From Mycosynbacter sp964593465 (GTDB lineage: Bacteria > Patescibacteriota > Saccharimonadia > Saccharimonadales > Saccharimonadaceae), in assembly GCA_964593465.1 (NCBI GenBank), contig CAZQJY010000001.1, positions 124,001 to 188,000 of the forward strand: 64,000 bases of DNA. Reading direction: 5' to 3'. The notes under the pieces were generated by a model. It saw only the letters and a program-made list of their open reading frames with translations. It searched no databases and was not told the DNA's origin. Every line of letters begins with the position of its first letter. The stretch's first letter is position 1. Made by a program: the position numbers and the translations under genes. Shown here piece by piece: positions 51,915-60,854 of the stretch.

Positions 51915-53605
51915 TGCAACATCATCTTCCTCTGAGAAATAAGCTGATTATCATGCTAAGCGTAATGGCGAGCTTGTTTCTTGTGGCACTTGATCAGACG
52001 ATCATTGCTACTGCACTTGGCAAAATTGTCGAAGAGTTTAACGCGTTTAGTTCGCTTAGCTGGATTGTTACAGCATACTTGTTGACCACCACTATCACTG
52101 TGCCAATTGCAGGTAAGCTTTCCGATCTCTATGGTCGTCGTATCATGTTGCTGATTGGTGTCGGTATTTTTGCGGGTGCGTCACTTATGAGTGGGTTGGC
52201 AGCAAATGTTGATCAGCTGATTCTTTGGCGTGCGGTGCAGGGCATTGGTGGTGGTATCATCACAGCAAATGCGTTTACTATCATCGGCGATTTGTTTGCT
52301 GCCCGCGAGCGAGGTCGTTGGCAGGGACTATTTGGCGCCGTGTTTGGCTTGAGTTCGGTAGTTGGTCCACTACTAGGCGGCTGGCTGACAGACGGTCCCA
52401 CTATACTTGGTGTTACGACCGACTGGCGTTGGACATTCTTTATCAACGTGCCGGTAGCAATAGTAGCCTTTGTGCTGATTGCGGCATTTTGTCCGCCACT
52501 CCGTCATACTAAGAAGCCGGTTGTAGACTATCTCGGTGCTGCGCTTCTCACAGTTGCACTTGGCGTGCTGGTGCTCGCAGTCGATAACACCGACAAAATT
52601 TTTGCAGACTTCTTATCGGCAACAGGCATGTCTCTCGCGGCGTTACGTGCAATTATGGCTACAATTGTAGTTGTCGCAACAGCTAGTTTTATATGGGTGG
52701 AGCGTCGTGCACGCGAGCCAATCATTCCACTACGCTTTTTTGAAAACCGCAACTTCGTGCTTATTATGGGCATTGCAACACTCTTTGGCATGGCGTTTAT
52801 GGGGTCGATTTTGTACCTAACGCAGTTTAATCAGCAAGTATTTGGTGCAAGTCCTACAGAGTCTGGTTTGATGCTCTTGCCGATGGTGGCCGGTCTCATG
52901 ACGACGTCGATTGCGTCGGGTCAAATCATTTCACGCACTGGTCGCTACAAAATTTTTATGCAAGTAGGTATAGTACTTGCGACAGTCATGGTATTTGCGC
53001 TCTCAACACTTACGCCAGAAAGTAGCTATGTATACGAAGCAGTACTCATGGTACTACTGGGTGCTGGGTTAGGCGTCGTGATGCCAGTCATGAATCTGGC
53101 AGTACAAAACGAATTTTCTCAAAAGGAATTGGGTGTAGCCACGAGCTCAAGCCAGTTATTTCGTAGCCTTGGTTCGACTATCGGTATCGCAGTATTTGGT
53201 GCGATGCTTACAGCAGGTCTCACTTCTGGGTTGGCAAATGCTGATCAAGATCCCTATGTACAGCGATTAAGTCACAATAGTGCAGTGCAGCAATTTGGTA
53301 GTCTCGACAGTTCTGATACACTACTTACACTCAATATGCCAGATGTAAAAGAAAAGATAACAGATGGTTTTGTTGCAGGAATTGATAAAACAAAACTACC
53401 TGATCAAGCCAAAGTCCAAGCAAAAGAGCAGTTTGATCATCAGCAGACAGAGTTTACTTCTAAAGTAACGCATGCATTCAGCGATAGCTTGCAGCGAATA
53501 TTCCAGGTTTCGGCCGTACTGATGTTTGCGGCCAGTATATTGGTATTTATGTTGCATGAGAAGCCACTACGGTCGGCGTCGCCAGAGCAGACGCCTGGTG
53601 CATGA
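51914..53605 (+). CDS. MFS drug/proton antiporter, DHA2 family (EmrB/QacA-like)
   Basis: A 563-aa major facilitator with about 14 membrane spans. Motifs are ALDQTIIATALGKI in span 1 (motif D1), GKLSDLYGRRIM (motif A), and WRAVQGIGGGII. Hydrophilic residues 440-530 form a large loop before the last span, as in EmrB/QacA. Substrates are usually toxic hydrophobic compounds and are not assignable here. It is co-transcribed with the AbrB-type regulator. Its stop is TGA, used normally in this organism. Confidence 0.93.
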   Translation: MQHHLPLRNKLIIMLSVMASLFLVALDQTIIATALGKIVEEFNAFSSLSWIVTAYLLTTTITVPIAGKLSDLYGRRIMLLIGVGIFAGASLMSGLAANVDQLILWRAVQGIGGGIITANAFTIIGDLFAARERGRWQGLFGAVFGLSSVVGPLLGGWLTDGPTILGVTTDWRWTFFINVPVAIVAFVLIAAFCPPLRHTKKPVVDYLGAALLTVALGVLVLAVDNTDKIFADFLSATGMSLAALRAIMATIVVVATASFIWVERRAREPIIPLRFFENRNFVLIMGIATLFGMAFMGSILYLTQFNQQVFGASPTESGLMLLPMVAGLMTTSIASGQIISRTGRYKIFMQVGIVLATVMVFALSTLTPESSYVYEAVLMVLLGAGLGVVMPVMNLAVQNEFSQKELGVATSSSQLFRSLGSTIGIAVFGAMLTAGLTSGLANADQDPYVQRLSHNSAVQQFGSLDSSDTLLTLNMPDVKEKITDGFVAGIDKTKLPDQAKVQAKEQFDHQQTEFTSKVTHAFSDSLQRIFQVSAVLMFAASILVFMLHEKPLRSASPEQTPGA

Positions 53606-53698
53606 ACCAGTAGTAAAATATAAAAATACGCTTGCGCTTTGCAAAATAGTAAGGTAGGATAGAAGTAAGCAGTAGCACTGTATTTATTAAGTGTTGTA

Positions 53699-53727
53699 TT
53701 GACATAAAAACATATCTTTGTTATTAT
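53699..53727 (+). promoter_or_regulatory. Consensus promoter of the 30-aa ORF
   Basis: TTGACA (53699-53704), a 17-nt spacer and TATTAT (53722-53727). The leader to the ATG at 53819 would be about 85 nt. The upstream stretch 53606-53698 holds no ORF or other signal that I can see. Confidence 0.85.
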
Positions 53728-53818
53728 AAATCTTGGGTTTTGCGCCAAAACACACAAAACTTTATGGCAACCTAAAGGTCGACATGCGCAGAACTCGTAT
53801 TTAACAAGGAGAATTAAC

Positions 53819-53911
53819 ATGCCAATCGCAATCGAATTTGCTTCGTCTAGAAGCAAAAAGATCGCAGTGGATGTCAAGCCAGCTGAATGGCAGGTCTACA
53901 TCGCACACTAG
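53819..53911 (+). CDS. Small protein of 30 aa, unknown function
   Basis: A previously unannotated-looking short ORF, MPIAIEFASSRSKK then IAVDVKPAEWQVYIAH. It has every expression signal: a consensus promoter, an AAGGAG Shine-Dalgarno 8 nt before the ATG, and a strong terminator 11 nt after the TAG. The sequence is soluble, with alternating apolar/charged residues and no membrane segment. It resembles no family known to me. A high-output small protein is likely, but the transcript could instead act as a small RNA. Confidence 0.6.
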   Translation: MPIAIEFASSRSKKIAVDVKPAEWQVYIAH

Positions 53912-53918
53912 GCGTGGG

Positions 53919-53960
53919 CGACAAATAACCCCCTCGTGCAAGAGGGGGTTATTTTTTGTC
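53919..53960. terminator. Bidirectional terminator
   Basis: AAATAACCCCCTC (53923-53935) pairs with GAGGGGGTTATTT (53942-53954) across a 6-nt loop, followed by more T. On the minus strand A/T-rich flanks give the mirror-image signal, so it serves both the 30-aa ORF and the convergent DsbA-like gene. Confidence 0.9.
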
Positions 53961-53971
53961 GTAAAATCCTG

Positions 53972-54649
53972 CTACTTAGCGTTTTTAATAGCTTCGTTGA
54001 GCATGTTACGGATTAATTCAGTAGACTTATACTTGTCTGGCGCGACGGTTTCGCCATTGAGAAAGAGTGTTGGTGTGCCCGTTACGCCATTGGCCTTACC
54101 AAGTGTCTGGTCAAAGGTGATCTTTTGGGATACGGCACTACTTGCAATGTCGGTACGGTATTTATCGAGATCAAGTTTGAGTTCTGTAGCGTATGTTTCA
54201 AATTTCTTGTCACGCTCGTCTACGCTGATGGCATTCCAGTCATTTTGTCTTTCATACAAGAGATTATGCATGTCCCAATATTTACCCTGCAGGCCAGCTG
54301 CTTCGGCTGTAGCTGCGGCTACACGTGCGTTTGGATGGATCGTGGTAATAGGGAAGTTACGAAATACGAATGTAATTTTATCTTTGTATTCTTCCATAAG
54401 AGGCTCGAAGTTGAGATGGAATGTTCGACAGCCTGGGCATTGGAAATCGCCATACTCGATGAGTACTACGCCACTATCTTTTTTGCCAAAAACATTATCG
54501 CCAATTCCAGAAGAGCCTGATTCGGCTGTCTGTAGTTTGGTGTGATCTACATTATCTACTTTGACACTGCCTTGTCTAGAATACAGCACCAACCCTGCAA
54601 GTATTGCCACTACCGCTACGGCAAAAATTATCCATGTGCGCTTGTCCAT
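53972..54649 (-). CDS. DsbA-like thiol-disulfide oxidoreductase, membrane-anchored
   Basis: A 225-aa protein with a signal anchor (residues 6-23) and an exported thioredoxin fold of the DsbA type. The active site is CPGC (71-74) in IEYGDFQCPGCRTF, the inserted helical part follows (RVAAATAEAAGLQGKYWDM), and the cis-proline is in GVTGTPTLFLNG. It probably oxidises cysteine pairs of secreted proteins, such as the ten cysteines of the LGFP protein. Its stop is close to the shared terminator. Confidence 0.92.
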   Translation of the reverse strand: MDKRTWIIFAVAVVAILAGLVLYSRQGSVKVDNVDHTKLQTAESGSSGIGDNVFGKKDSGVVLIEYGDFQCPGCRTFHLNFEPLMEEYKDKITFVFRNFPITTIHPNARVAAATAEAAGLQGKYWDMHNLLYERQNDWNAISVDERDKKFETYATELKLDLDKYRTDIASSAVSQKITFDQTLGKANGVTGTPTLFLNGETVAPDKYKSTELIRNMLNEAIKNAK

Positions 54650-54733
54650 ATGTTTCTGTCAACTCCCTTATGTTACTTCTACTAGTATATATAACAAGTA
54701 GGCGGTGAGCAACCAACGGTGTACAATAGCAGT

Positions 54734-55747
54734 ATGTTTATGTTTCTCACAACAGTAACAATTTTGATGTATATAGTAGTCGTAATGTGTGCCAGTATTG
54801 TGCCACTCCGTTCTCGCTATAGTCCTTATGAACGCACGCGCCGCCAAAAAGAAGGTGAGGCTGATATTGCCAAAGATATCCAACGAGATGCGACAAGTAG
54901 CGATATAGCAGGTGTACTGCGAGTTGTCGGTGCACTTGCTTTGGTGATATTTATCTTGCTTGCGCTTACAACGTTTGGCTGGTTATATGGTGCAATCGCT
55001 GCGGTAGCGGGTGTATTGTGCTACGGCGCGCTGGCTCGCATACCACTTATTCATGATGCGACTCAGCAAATATACTTGCGCTATGAGCCAAAGTTACTCA
55101 GTTTTGTTGAGCGCAATCAAAAAGTATTTCGCTTTTTCCGTACTGTACCAGCAGACAATCCTATCACACGCATTGGATCACGTGATGAACTGGTATTTAC
55201 TGTCGAGAATTTACCTAGGATTCTCAGCAAAGAGGAGCAGCGACTATTGGTATCAGGTTTGCAATTTGGCGACAAGCAAGTGGAATCTGTCATGACACCG
55301 CGTAGTGTGCTCGATGTCGTGAAAAAGAGCGACACTGTGGGTCCATTGCTACTCGATGAGTTGCACAAAACAGGTCATAGCCGTTTTCCTGTGGTAGATG
55401 GAGATGTTGACCATGTGGTAGGAATTTTGCACATCCAAAACTTACTCAGGCTGCAGGATAAAAAGACGCATCATGCGCGCGACATCATGACAACGCCTGT
55501 ATACTACATCAAAGAATCACAGACGCTCAGTGCAGCGCTGGCGGCATTTTTGCGTACACATCATCATATGTTTATTGTCGTCAACGAATATCGCGAAACG
55601 GTTGGCGTACTCACGCTCGAAGATGTCATCGAAGCGCTTATAGGACGCAAAATTATCGACGAATTTGATATGCACGACGACTTGCGAGCGGTGGCAGCGC
55701 GCAATCCACGTGGTAATAACGAGCCGGCAAAACACACCAACGTCTAG
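54734..55747 (+). CDS. CBS-domain membrane protein (CorC/HlyC-like)
   Basis: A 337-aa protein with one N-terminal membrane segment (about 3-20), another apolar region (about 60-105), and a pair of CBS domains at about 190-310 (SVMTPRSVLDVV, GHSRFPVVDGD, ARDIMTTPVYYI, TVGVLTLEDVIEALIG). This resembles the CBS part of CNNM/CorC ion-transport proteins. It lacks a recognisable DUF21 channel domain and the final CorC domain. Adenine-nucleotide sensing is likely. TACAAT ends 6 nt before the ATG at 54734, which supports this start over one 5 codons upstream. Confidence 0.82.
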   Translation: MFMFLTTVTILMYIVVVMCASIVPLRSRYSPYERTRRQKEGEADIAKDIQRDATSSDIAGVLRVVGALALVIFILLALTTFGWLYGAIAAVAGVLCYGALARIPLIHDATQQIYLRYEPKLLSFVERNQKVFRFFRTVPADNPITRIGSRDELVFTVENLPRILSKEEQRLLVSGLQFGDKQVESVMTPRSVLDVVKKSDTVGPLLLDELHKTGHSRFPVVDGDVDHVVGILHIQNLLRLQDKKTHHARDIMTTPVYYIKESQTLSAALAAFLRTHHHMFIVVNEYRETVGVLTLEDVIEALIGRKIIDEFDMHDDLRAVAARNPRGNNEPAKHTNV

Positions 55748-55782
55748 TCGGTATCTGTTATATATGGTAAAATATACCCCAT

Positions 55783-57558
55783 ATGCAACGAATTCTTTCT
55801 ACTAATACCCCAGATTATATCGATCAACCTATCTCTGTGAGTGGCTGGGTAAATAGCCGGCGCGACCACGGCGGGCTGATTTTTATTGATTTGCGTGACC
55901 ATACGGGTATTGTGCAACTTGTGGTAAATCCAGAGCAGGTCGAGGCGTTTGGTCTGGCCGAGCATGTGCGCGATGAATATGTACTGCGTGCGACAGGTGT
56001 CGTAAAAAACAGAGATGAAGGACTCAAAAACCCCAACATCGCGACAGGCGGTATCGAAATCGTCGTCGATACGCTTGAGGTGCTCAACAAATCTGAGCCA
56101 CTGCCTGTCGCCACGCGCGACGAAGGTCAGCAATCGGGCGAGGAGTTGCGACTTAAATATCGCTATCTTGATTTGCGTCGCCCGAGTATGCAAGATACGC
56201 TTCGCAGGCGTTCGGAGTATTACAAAGTACTACGCCAGTATATGGACGAGCATGAGTTTACAGAAGTGACGACGCCGATTTTGGCAAATTCCAGCCCAGA
56301 AGGCGCGCGCGACTTCCTGGTGCCAAGCCGCGTACACCCTGGTAAATTCTATGCGCTTCCGCAAGCTCCGCAGCAGTTTAAGCAGCTCCTGATGGTAGGT
56401 GGTGTGCCGCGCTACTACCAAATCGCCACGTGTTTTCGCGACGAAGACCCACGCGCAGACCGCCTGTATGGTGACTTCTATCAGCTTGATCTTGAGATGG
56501 CGTTTGTTGATGACGGCGAGGTAGTGCGCAGTACCATGGAGCCACTTATCAAAAACTTAGCGACAGAATTTGGTGGCAAGATACTCGTGAGCGAAGACGT
56601 GCCGCGTATTCCGTATCAAGAAGCTATGGATCGTTACGGCAGTGATAAGCCAGATTTGCGATTTGGCATGGAGCTGATTGATTTGTCTGATGACTTGCAG
56701 GGCACAGAGTTTGGTGTATTCAAAGGCACACTTGTGAGCGGCGGCGTGGTCAAGGCAATTTGCGTGCCTGGCGGTGCAAGCCTGAGCCGTAAGCAAATCG
56801 ATGGATTTACGGAAATTGCCAAGCAAGAAGGCGCGGGCGGCTTAGCCTACATCAAATACGAAAACGGCGAATCAGTCTCGCCAATTTCCAAGTTCCTGAC
56901 GAGCGATGAGCTGGCGGCTATTCAGACAAAAACTGGCGCTGTCGATGGTGACGCCGTATTCTTCGGTACTGACAAACGCGCAACGGTGAATAAAGTGCTT
57001 GGTCGCCTGCGTAGCGAATTTGCCGACCATTTTGAGCTCAAGGACCCGAACAAAGTCGCGCTGGCCTGGATTGTCGATTTCCCGTTTTACGAATACGACG
57101 AAACAGCACGCAAAGTCGACTTTGGTCACAATCCATTTAGTATGCCGCGTGGTGGCGTAGAAGCTTTGCGCGCAGCCGAGACAGACGAGCAAAAATTGGC
57201 GCTGGTAGCCGACCAATACGACATGGTGATGAACGGCTACGAAATTTGTAGCGGCGCGGTGCGCAATCACAATCCAGAAGTTATGTACGAAGCATTCGGA
57301 CTACTTGGCTACGCCAGAGAGTATGTCGAAGAAAAGTTCGGTGCCATGCTCACCGCCTTTAAATTTGGTGCACCGCCACATGCGGGCTGTGCATTTGGTA
57401 TCGATCGTATCTTTATGGTGCTCACTGGTGAACACAATATTCGCGAAGTCGTGGCGTTTCCAAAAAACGGCTCGGGTGTAGATGTGATGATGCAGTCGCC
57501 AAGTGCTGTCGACAAATCCCAATTGCAAGAATTGTCACTGAAGATTATCGAGCAGTAG
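55783..57558 (+). CDS. aspS: Aspartyl-tRNA synthetase
   Basis: AspRS charges tRNA-Asp. The 591-aa protein is the full bacterial type, with an OB-fold anticodon domain (1-110, VSGWVNSRRDHGGLIFIDLR), a class II core with motif 2 FRDEDPRADRLYGDFYQLD, the inserted GAD domain (about 290-420, GGLAYIKYENGESVSPI), and motif 3 GCAFGIDRIFMVL. A TATGGTAAAAT box ends 9 nt before the ATG. Whether it is non-discriminating toward tRNA-Asn cannot be read from the visible sequence. Confidence 0.97.
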   Translation: MQRILSTNTPDYIDQPISVSGWVNSRRDHGGLIFIDLRDHTGIVQLVVNPEQVEAFGLAEHVRDEYVLRATGVVKNRDEGLKNPNIATGGIEIVVDTLEVLNKSEPLPVATRDEGQQSGEELRLKYRYLDLRRPSMQDTLRRRSEYYKVLRQYMDEHEFTEVTTPILANSSPEGARDFLVPSRVHPGKFYALPQAPQQFKQLLMVGGVPRYYQIATCFRDEDPRADRLYGDFYQLDLEMAFVDDGEVVRSTMEPLIKNLATEFGGKILVSEDVPRIPYQEAMDRYGSDKPDLRFGMELIDLSDDLQGTEFGVFKGTLVSGGVVKAICVPGGASLSRKQIDGFTEIAKQEGAGGLAYIKYENGESVSPISKFLTSDELAAIQTKTGAVDGDAVFFGTDKRATVNKVLGRLRSEFADHFELKDPNKVALAWIVDFPFYEYDETARKVDFGHNPFSMPRGGVEALRAAETDEQKLALVADQYDMVMNGYEICSGAVRNHNPEVMYEAFGLLGYAREYVEEKFGAMLTAFKFGAPPHAGCAFGIDRIFMVLTGEHNIREVVAFPKNGSGVDVMMQSPSAVDKSQLQELSLKIIEQ

Positions 57559-57619
57559 TCTATAAACCACTACTTCATAAATTGACTTTTATTGCTTTTT
57601 ATGCTAATATGTGTCTATA

Positions 57620-58276
57620 GTGACAACAAAACAAAAAAACTCACAAAAACAATATAACCAGCTAGGCCAGAAGCAGTATGTTTGGTATGTGAGCTATGGT
57701 TCAAATCTGAGTCGGAAACGCTTCGAGTACTACATTCAGGGCGGTACGATGCCCGAAAATGGTGTCACCTACAGAGGCTGTCGGGATAAAACGCTGCCTC
57801 GTAATGTCAAAAAACTCACATTGCAACATGAGCTATATTTTGCTCAAACTTCTAAAGTATGGGGCGGTGGCGTGGCCTTTATTGACGAGCATCAATCTGC
57901 TAGTGCTTCTACTTGTAGTTATGCATACCTTATCACGTTGGAACAATTTGCCGATGTGGTTCGTCAAGAAAATAACTTACAGAGTAACCTGCGGTTTTCG
58001 CTTGCGGATATAGTTGAACAAGGAAAGCTTACTATACGACAGTTGGATATGTATAGTGAGGTGTTGTATCTTGGTAATATTGACGATGTGCCGAGCGTAA
58101 CATTTACGGCGCAGTCTAGAGCAAAATCAGCCAAACCGACCAAGGCGTATTTACGGCAGATAGCACAAGGTTTGCGACAAGACTACAAGATGACTAGCCG
58201 CGAGATTTCTTCATACTTAGGCTCAAAATCGGGTGTCAAAGGGTACTACACTGCAAAAGAACTTATCGAACTGTAG
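57620..58276 (+). CDS. Gamma-glutamylcyclotransferase-like fold protein
   Basis: A 218-aa protein with the YVSYGSNLSRKRFEYYI motif of the GGCT/AIG2-like family near residue 20. An aligned glycine-rich TSKVWGGGVAFIDE comes later. A proline-free, Lys/Arg-rich C-terminal region (from about 165) could be a DNA- or RNA-binding tail. Which gamma-glutamyl substrate it uses, if any, is unknown. The GTG at 57620 lies 9 nt after a TGCTAATAT box and is preferred over a GTG at 57611 that overlaps the box edge. Confidence 0.65.
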   Translation: MTTKQKNSQKQYNQLGQKQYVWYVSYGSNLSRKRFEYYIQGGTMPENGVTYRGCRDKTLPRNVKKLTLQHELYFAQTSKVWGGGVAFIDEHQSASASTCSYAYLITLEQFADVVRQENNLQSNLRFSLADIVEQGKLTIRQLDMYSEVLYLGNIDDVPSVTFTAQSRAKSAKPTKAYLRQIAQGLRQDYKMTSREISSYLGSKSGVKGYYTAKELIEL

Positions 58277-58277
58277 G

Positions 58278-58763
58278 TTAGCTCAGTACAGTTTGTGTAA
58301 TTGGCTGGCTTTTTACTACCTTGGCTTTGATTTTCTCTATGCTTTGGTGTGGCTGCAGCACGGTTCGGAGTGTGATGGGCGACAGCTGCGCAAATGTAAT
58401 GGTGATGTTGCCAAAATCGCCGAAAGGGCTTTTGGTCATCGTAAGTGTAAGAATGGCATCGTAGCGATATACACTGTCCGAAGATGCGCCAAACCAACCT
58501 TTTTTATGAATACGTAGAGAGTCTGCTGTGAGTGCGTAGGTAGTTTTTGGCCATTTTTTGAGTGTGATGTATGAGCCAACAAGCCACAGGATTGGCGCAA
58601 ATACCCACAACACAATTAGTAGAACATTTTGGAGATTTTGGGCGACATGGACTTTGCTAAAAAACAGTGTGATGAGGATACATGCTGCAAGTACAGCAAG
58701 CCCGCCCACGATAATTTGCGTGACGATAGGTATTTTACTACGAGTGAGTGTGTGCTCTGTCAT
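58278..58763 (-). CDS. Bacterial PH-domain (bPH) membrane protein
   Basis: A 161-aa protein with two apolar segments (about 14-35 and 48-65) followed by a PH-like beta-sandwich (about 70-150, ITLKKWPKTTYALTADSLRI, VYRYDAILTLTM). This layout matches the bPH/YdbS-type family, whose function is unknown. The ATG at 58763 lies 9 nt after a TATGGTACACT box on the minus strand. A 29-codon N-terminal extension in frame is unlikely. It is convergent with the GGCT-like gene. Confidence 0.7.
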   Translation of the reverse strand: MTEHTLTRSKIPIVTQIIVGGLAVLAACILITLFFSKVHVAQNLQNVLLIVLWVFAPILWLVGSYITLKKWPKTTYALTADSLRIHKKGWFGASSDSVYRYDAILTLTMTKSPFGDFGNITITFAQLSPITLRTVLQPHQSIEKIKAKVVKSQPITQTVLS

Positions 58764-58841
58764 GTAATTCTCAGTGTACCATAGATTTGTACTAGCTACC
58801 TCTTTAGTGCTACTATGGATATATAACCCAAAGGAGCTGCT

Positions 58842-59066
58842 ATGGAGCAAATCGAACTCGCAATTATACTTCTGACAATTCTGGTAACTATTTTGACGCT
58901 TGTGCTCATCATGTTAATTATCCTGGTTGTCGTGGTCTTGAACAAAGTCAACAAAGTGATATCAGACGCGCAACAAATCACTGATAACCTATCATCTGCC
59001 ACAGCCTGGCTGTCACCAACAACTGTCTTTTCGGCAGCCGTGCGTGCATTTCGTAGCAATAAATAA
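58842..59066 (+). CDS. Small single-span membrane protein (DUF948-like)
   Basis: A 74-aa protein. Residues 5-35 are one strongly apolar helix, followed by a short amphipathic helix (VNKVISDAQQITDNLSS) and a polar end (RAFRSNK). It resembles short DUF948-type proteins that precede YtxH proteins. It has an AAAGGAG ribosome site and lies 12 nt upstream of the YtxH-like gene, so the pair is probably one unit. Confidence 0.7.
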   Translation: MEQIELAIILLTILVTILTLVLIMLIILVVVVLNKVNKVISDAQQITDNLSSATAWLSPTTVFSAAVRAFRSNK

Positions 59067-59078
59067 AGGAGGAACATT

Positions 59079-59456
59079 ATGAAAAAATTACTCGGACTTA
59101 TTATCGGTGCGGCAGCTGGTTATGCAGCGGGTGTGCTGATGGCACCAAAAAGTGGCAAAGAAACTCGCGAGGATCTCAAGGCTAAAAAAGACGAGCTTGA
59201 GCAAAAAGCAAACGAAAAAAAAGATGTCGCCAAAGAAGTGTTTGATGAAAGTGCGCAATCAGTCAAAAAAGGTGCAGAAGTAATTTCGCAAGAAGCAGCA
59301 GACTTGAGTAAAAAGGCACGTGGCTCTGCCGACAAGATTGGCAAGGAAGCTTCAAAGCTTGGTACGCAGACAAAACGCAGCCTTGGACGTGCAGCAGATA
59401 CTGCAACCAAGACTGGCAAAGATGTGGGCCAAAGCGTCAACAAATTACGTTCGTAG
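59079..59456 (+). CDS. YtxH-domain protein
   Basis: A 125-aa protein with the YtxH signature: a short N-terminal membrane helix LLGLIIGAAAGYAAGVLMAP, then KSGKETREDLK. A long Lys/Ala/Glu-rich helix follows (about 30-125), predicted as a coiled, LEA-like or apolipoprotein-like repeat. Function is uncertain and stress-related in Bacillus. AAAGGAGGA is its ribosome site. Its TAG stop overlaps the GTG start of the MutY-like gene. Confidence 0.85.
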   Translation: MKKLLGLIIGAAAGYAAGVLMAPKSGKETREDLKAKKDELEQKANEKKDVAKEVFDESAQSVKKGAEVISQEAADLSKKARGSADKIGKEASKLGTQTKRSLGRAADTATKTGKDVGQSVNKLRS

Positions 59457-60262
59457 TGGGCAACGAAGAATTTACGCAGTTTATCAAACACAAAGGTTGC
59501 GAACTATATCGTGACATGCCGTGGCGGCGTGATACGCGAGGCTACTATGTGCTAGTGAGTGAGCTGATGCTGCAGCAAACACAAGTTGATCGTGTAGTGC
59601 CAAAATTTGAACAGTTTGTGAACCAGTTTCCGGATTTTGCTACACTTGCAAGCGCAACACTTGCTGATGTACTGATACTATGGAGCGGACTGGGGTATAA
59701 TCGTCGTGCCAAGTATTTGCACAGTGCAGCTAAGATGGTGGTGGCAGAGTATGATGGCTTCTTGCCGATAGTGTATGATGAGCTCATCAAATTACCGGGA
59801 GTTGGTGTAAATACAGCAGGTGCAATCCTCGCGTATACTTACAACCAGCCTATTGTGTTTGTTGAGACTAATGTCCGCACTGTGTATTTCCATCATTTTT
59901 TTGCCGGTCGTCAGGATGTGGCAGATGCAGTAATCCGCGAAAAACTTAACGTAACACTCGACAAAGAGAATCCACGTGAGTTCTACTGGGCACTTATGGA
60001 TTATGGTTCACACCTGAAGCGTGCTGGCGTAAAGAATATCACCGCAAGCCGGCATTATCGTAAACAATCGTCACTTGTTGGAAGCGTACGTGAAGTACGC
60101 GGTAGTATTATTCGAGAGCTGACAAAAGCTGACATGACATATGATAAGCTTCGCAGTATAACAGATCCTGGTGATGGAAGGTTTGATCAAGCATACGCAC
60201 AGTTGTTGCAAGAAGAGCTGGTTCAGCAGCAAGACCAATTCGTCGGTTTGACGAAAAACTAG
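59456..60262 (+). CDS. mutY: MutY-like adenine glycosylase without iron-sulfur cluster
   Basis: A 268-aa HhH-GPD DNA glycosylase. It has the catalytic glutamate E36 in VSELMLQQTQVDRV, the helix-hairpin-helix LPGVGVNTAGAILAY (about 113-127), and VFVETNVRTVYF where MutY normally has Asp; here it is E137. The four cysteines of the [4Fe-4S] cluster are missing: after LMDYGSHLKR the sequence is basic and cysteine-free. The C-terminal NUDT1-like domain of classical MutY is also absent. Repair of A:8-oxoG mispairs is likely but not certain. It starts with GTG, overlapping the YtxH stop. Confidence 0.83.
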   Translation: MGNEEFTQFIKHKGCELYRDMPWRRDTRGYYVLVSELMLQQTQVDRVVPKFEQFVNQFPDFATLASATLADVLILWSGLGYNRRAKYLHSAAKMVVAEYDGFLPIVYDELIKLPGVGVNTAGAILAYTYNQPIVFVETNVRTVYFHHFFAGRQDVADAVIREKLNVTLDKENPREFYWALMDYGSHLKRAGVKNITASRHYRKQSSLVGSVREVRGSIIRELTKADMTYDKLRSITDPGDGRFDQAYAQLLQEELVQQQDQFVGLTKN

Positions 60263-60276
60263 ATGATTGCGATAAT
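60248..60276 (+). promoter_or_regulatory. Promoter of the exported-protein gene
   Basis: TTGACG (60248-60253), a 17-nt spacer ending TGC, and GATAAT (60271-60276). The ATG at 60285 is 8 nt downstream, a leaderless layout. Confidence 0.7.
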
Positions 60277-60284
60277 ATAACAAG

Positions 60285-60854
60285 ATGAATCGATTGATTA
60301 CACTAACGTTACTTTGTGTTGCGGCATGTGCTGGCGTATTTGCATTCGGCGCAAATACTGCGCGTGCTGTCGAAGCAGGTGAGCTCAAGCCGGACGACTT
60401 GACGCTCTATAATTCTGTCACGATCGACTGTCTTGACGTAAAGTTCAAGCTAAGTAGATTGCACCAACAAGATGGATTAATGCGCGTAACGCTAGGTCAG
60501 TCGTATGACACGATGTCTACAAAACTTATGACACGTTTAAATGCACGTGTGGTTGAAAACAAGCTAGACGGTAGTGAACTTATTCGCCAGGCTGCTGAGT
60601 TTGACACAAAGCTCAAAGAGTTCCGTGCCGACTATCAAAAATACGAAGTATCTATGAACAACCTCATGAAAATGGATTGTCAGTCCCAGGCTCAGACTTT
60701 TTATACTGCACTGGTTGAAACGCGTGAACTACGCGTGATTGTGCATGAAGAAGTGGGTCAGCTTAATGATATCGCTAAGCAGTATTATCAGGATTTTAAA
60801 GAATTTCGCAAGCAACATATAGAAAAACAAAAGGACGAGAATGCCGGAGAGTAA
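60285..60854 (+). CDS. Exported helical protein of unknown function
   Basis: A 189-aa protein with a signal peptide (residues 1-28, ending TARAVEA). The rest is charged and predicted mostly helical, with two cysteines (C49 and one in MDCQSQ) that could bond. I recognise no family. It overlaps the next gene by 14 nt, so the two are almost surely a unit. A surface or wall-linked role is an inference from export only. Confidence 0.75.
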   Translation: MNRLITLTLLCVAACAGVFAFGANTARAVEAGELKPDDLTLYNSVTIDCLDVKFKLSRLHQQDGLMRVTLGQSYDTMSTKLMTRLNARVVENKLDGSELIRQAAEFDTKLKEFRADYQKYEVSMNNLMKMDCQSQAQTFYTALVETRELRVIVHEEVGQLNDIAKQYYQDFKEFRKQHIEKQKDENAGE

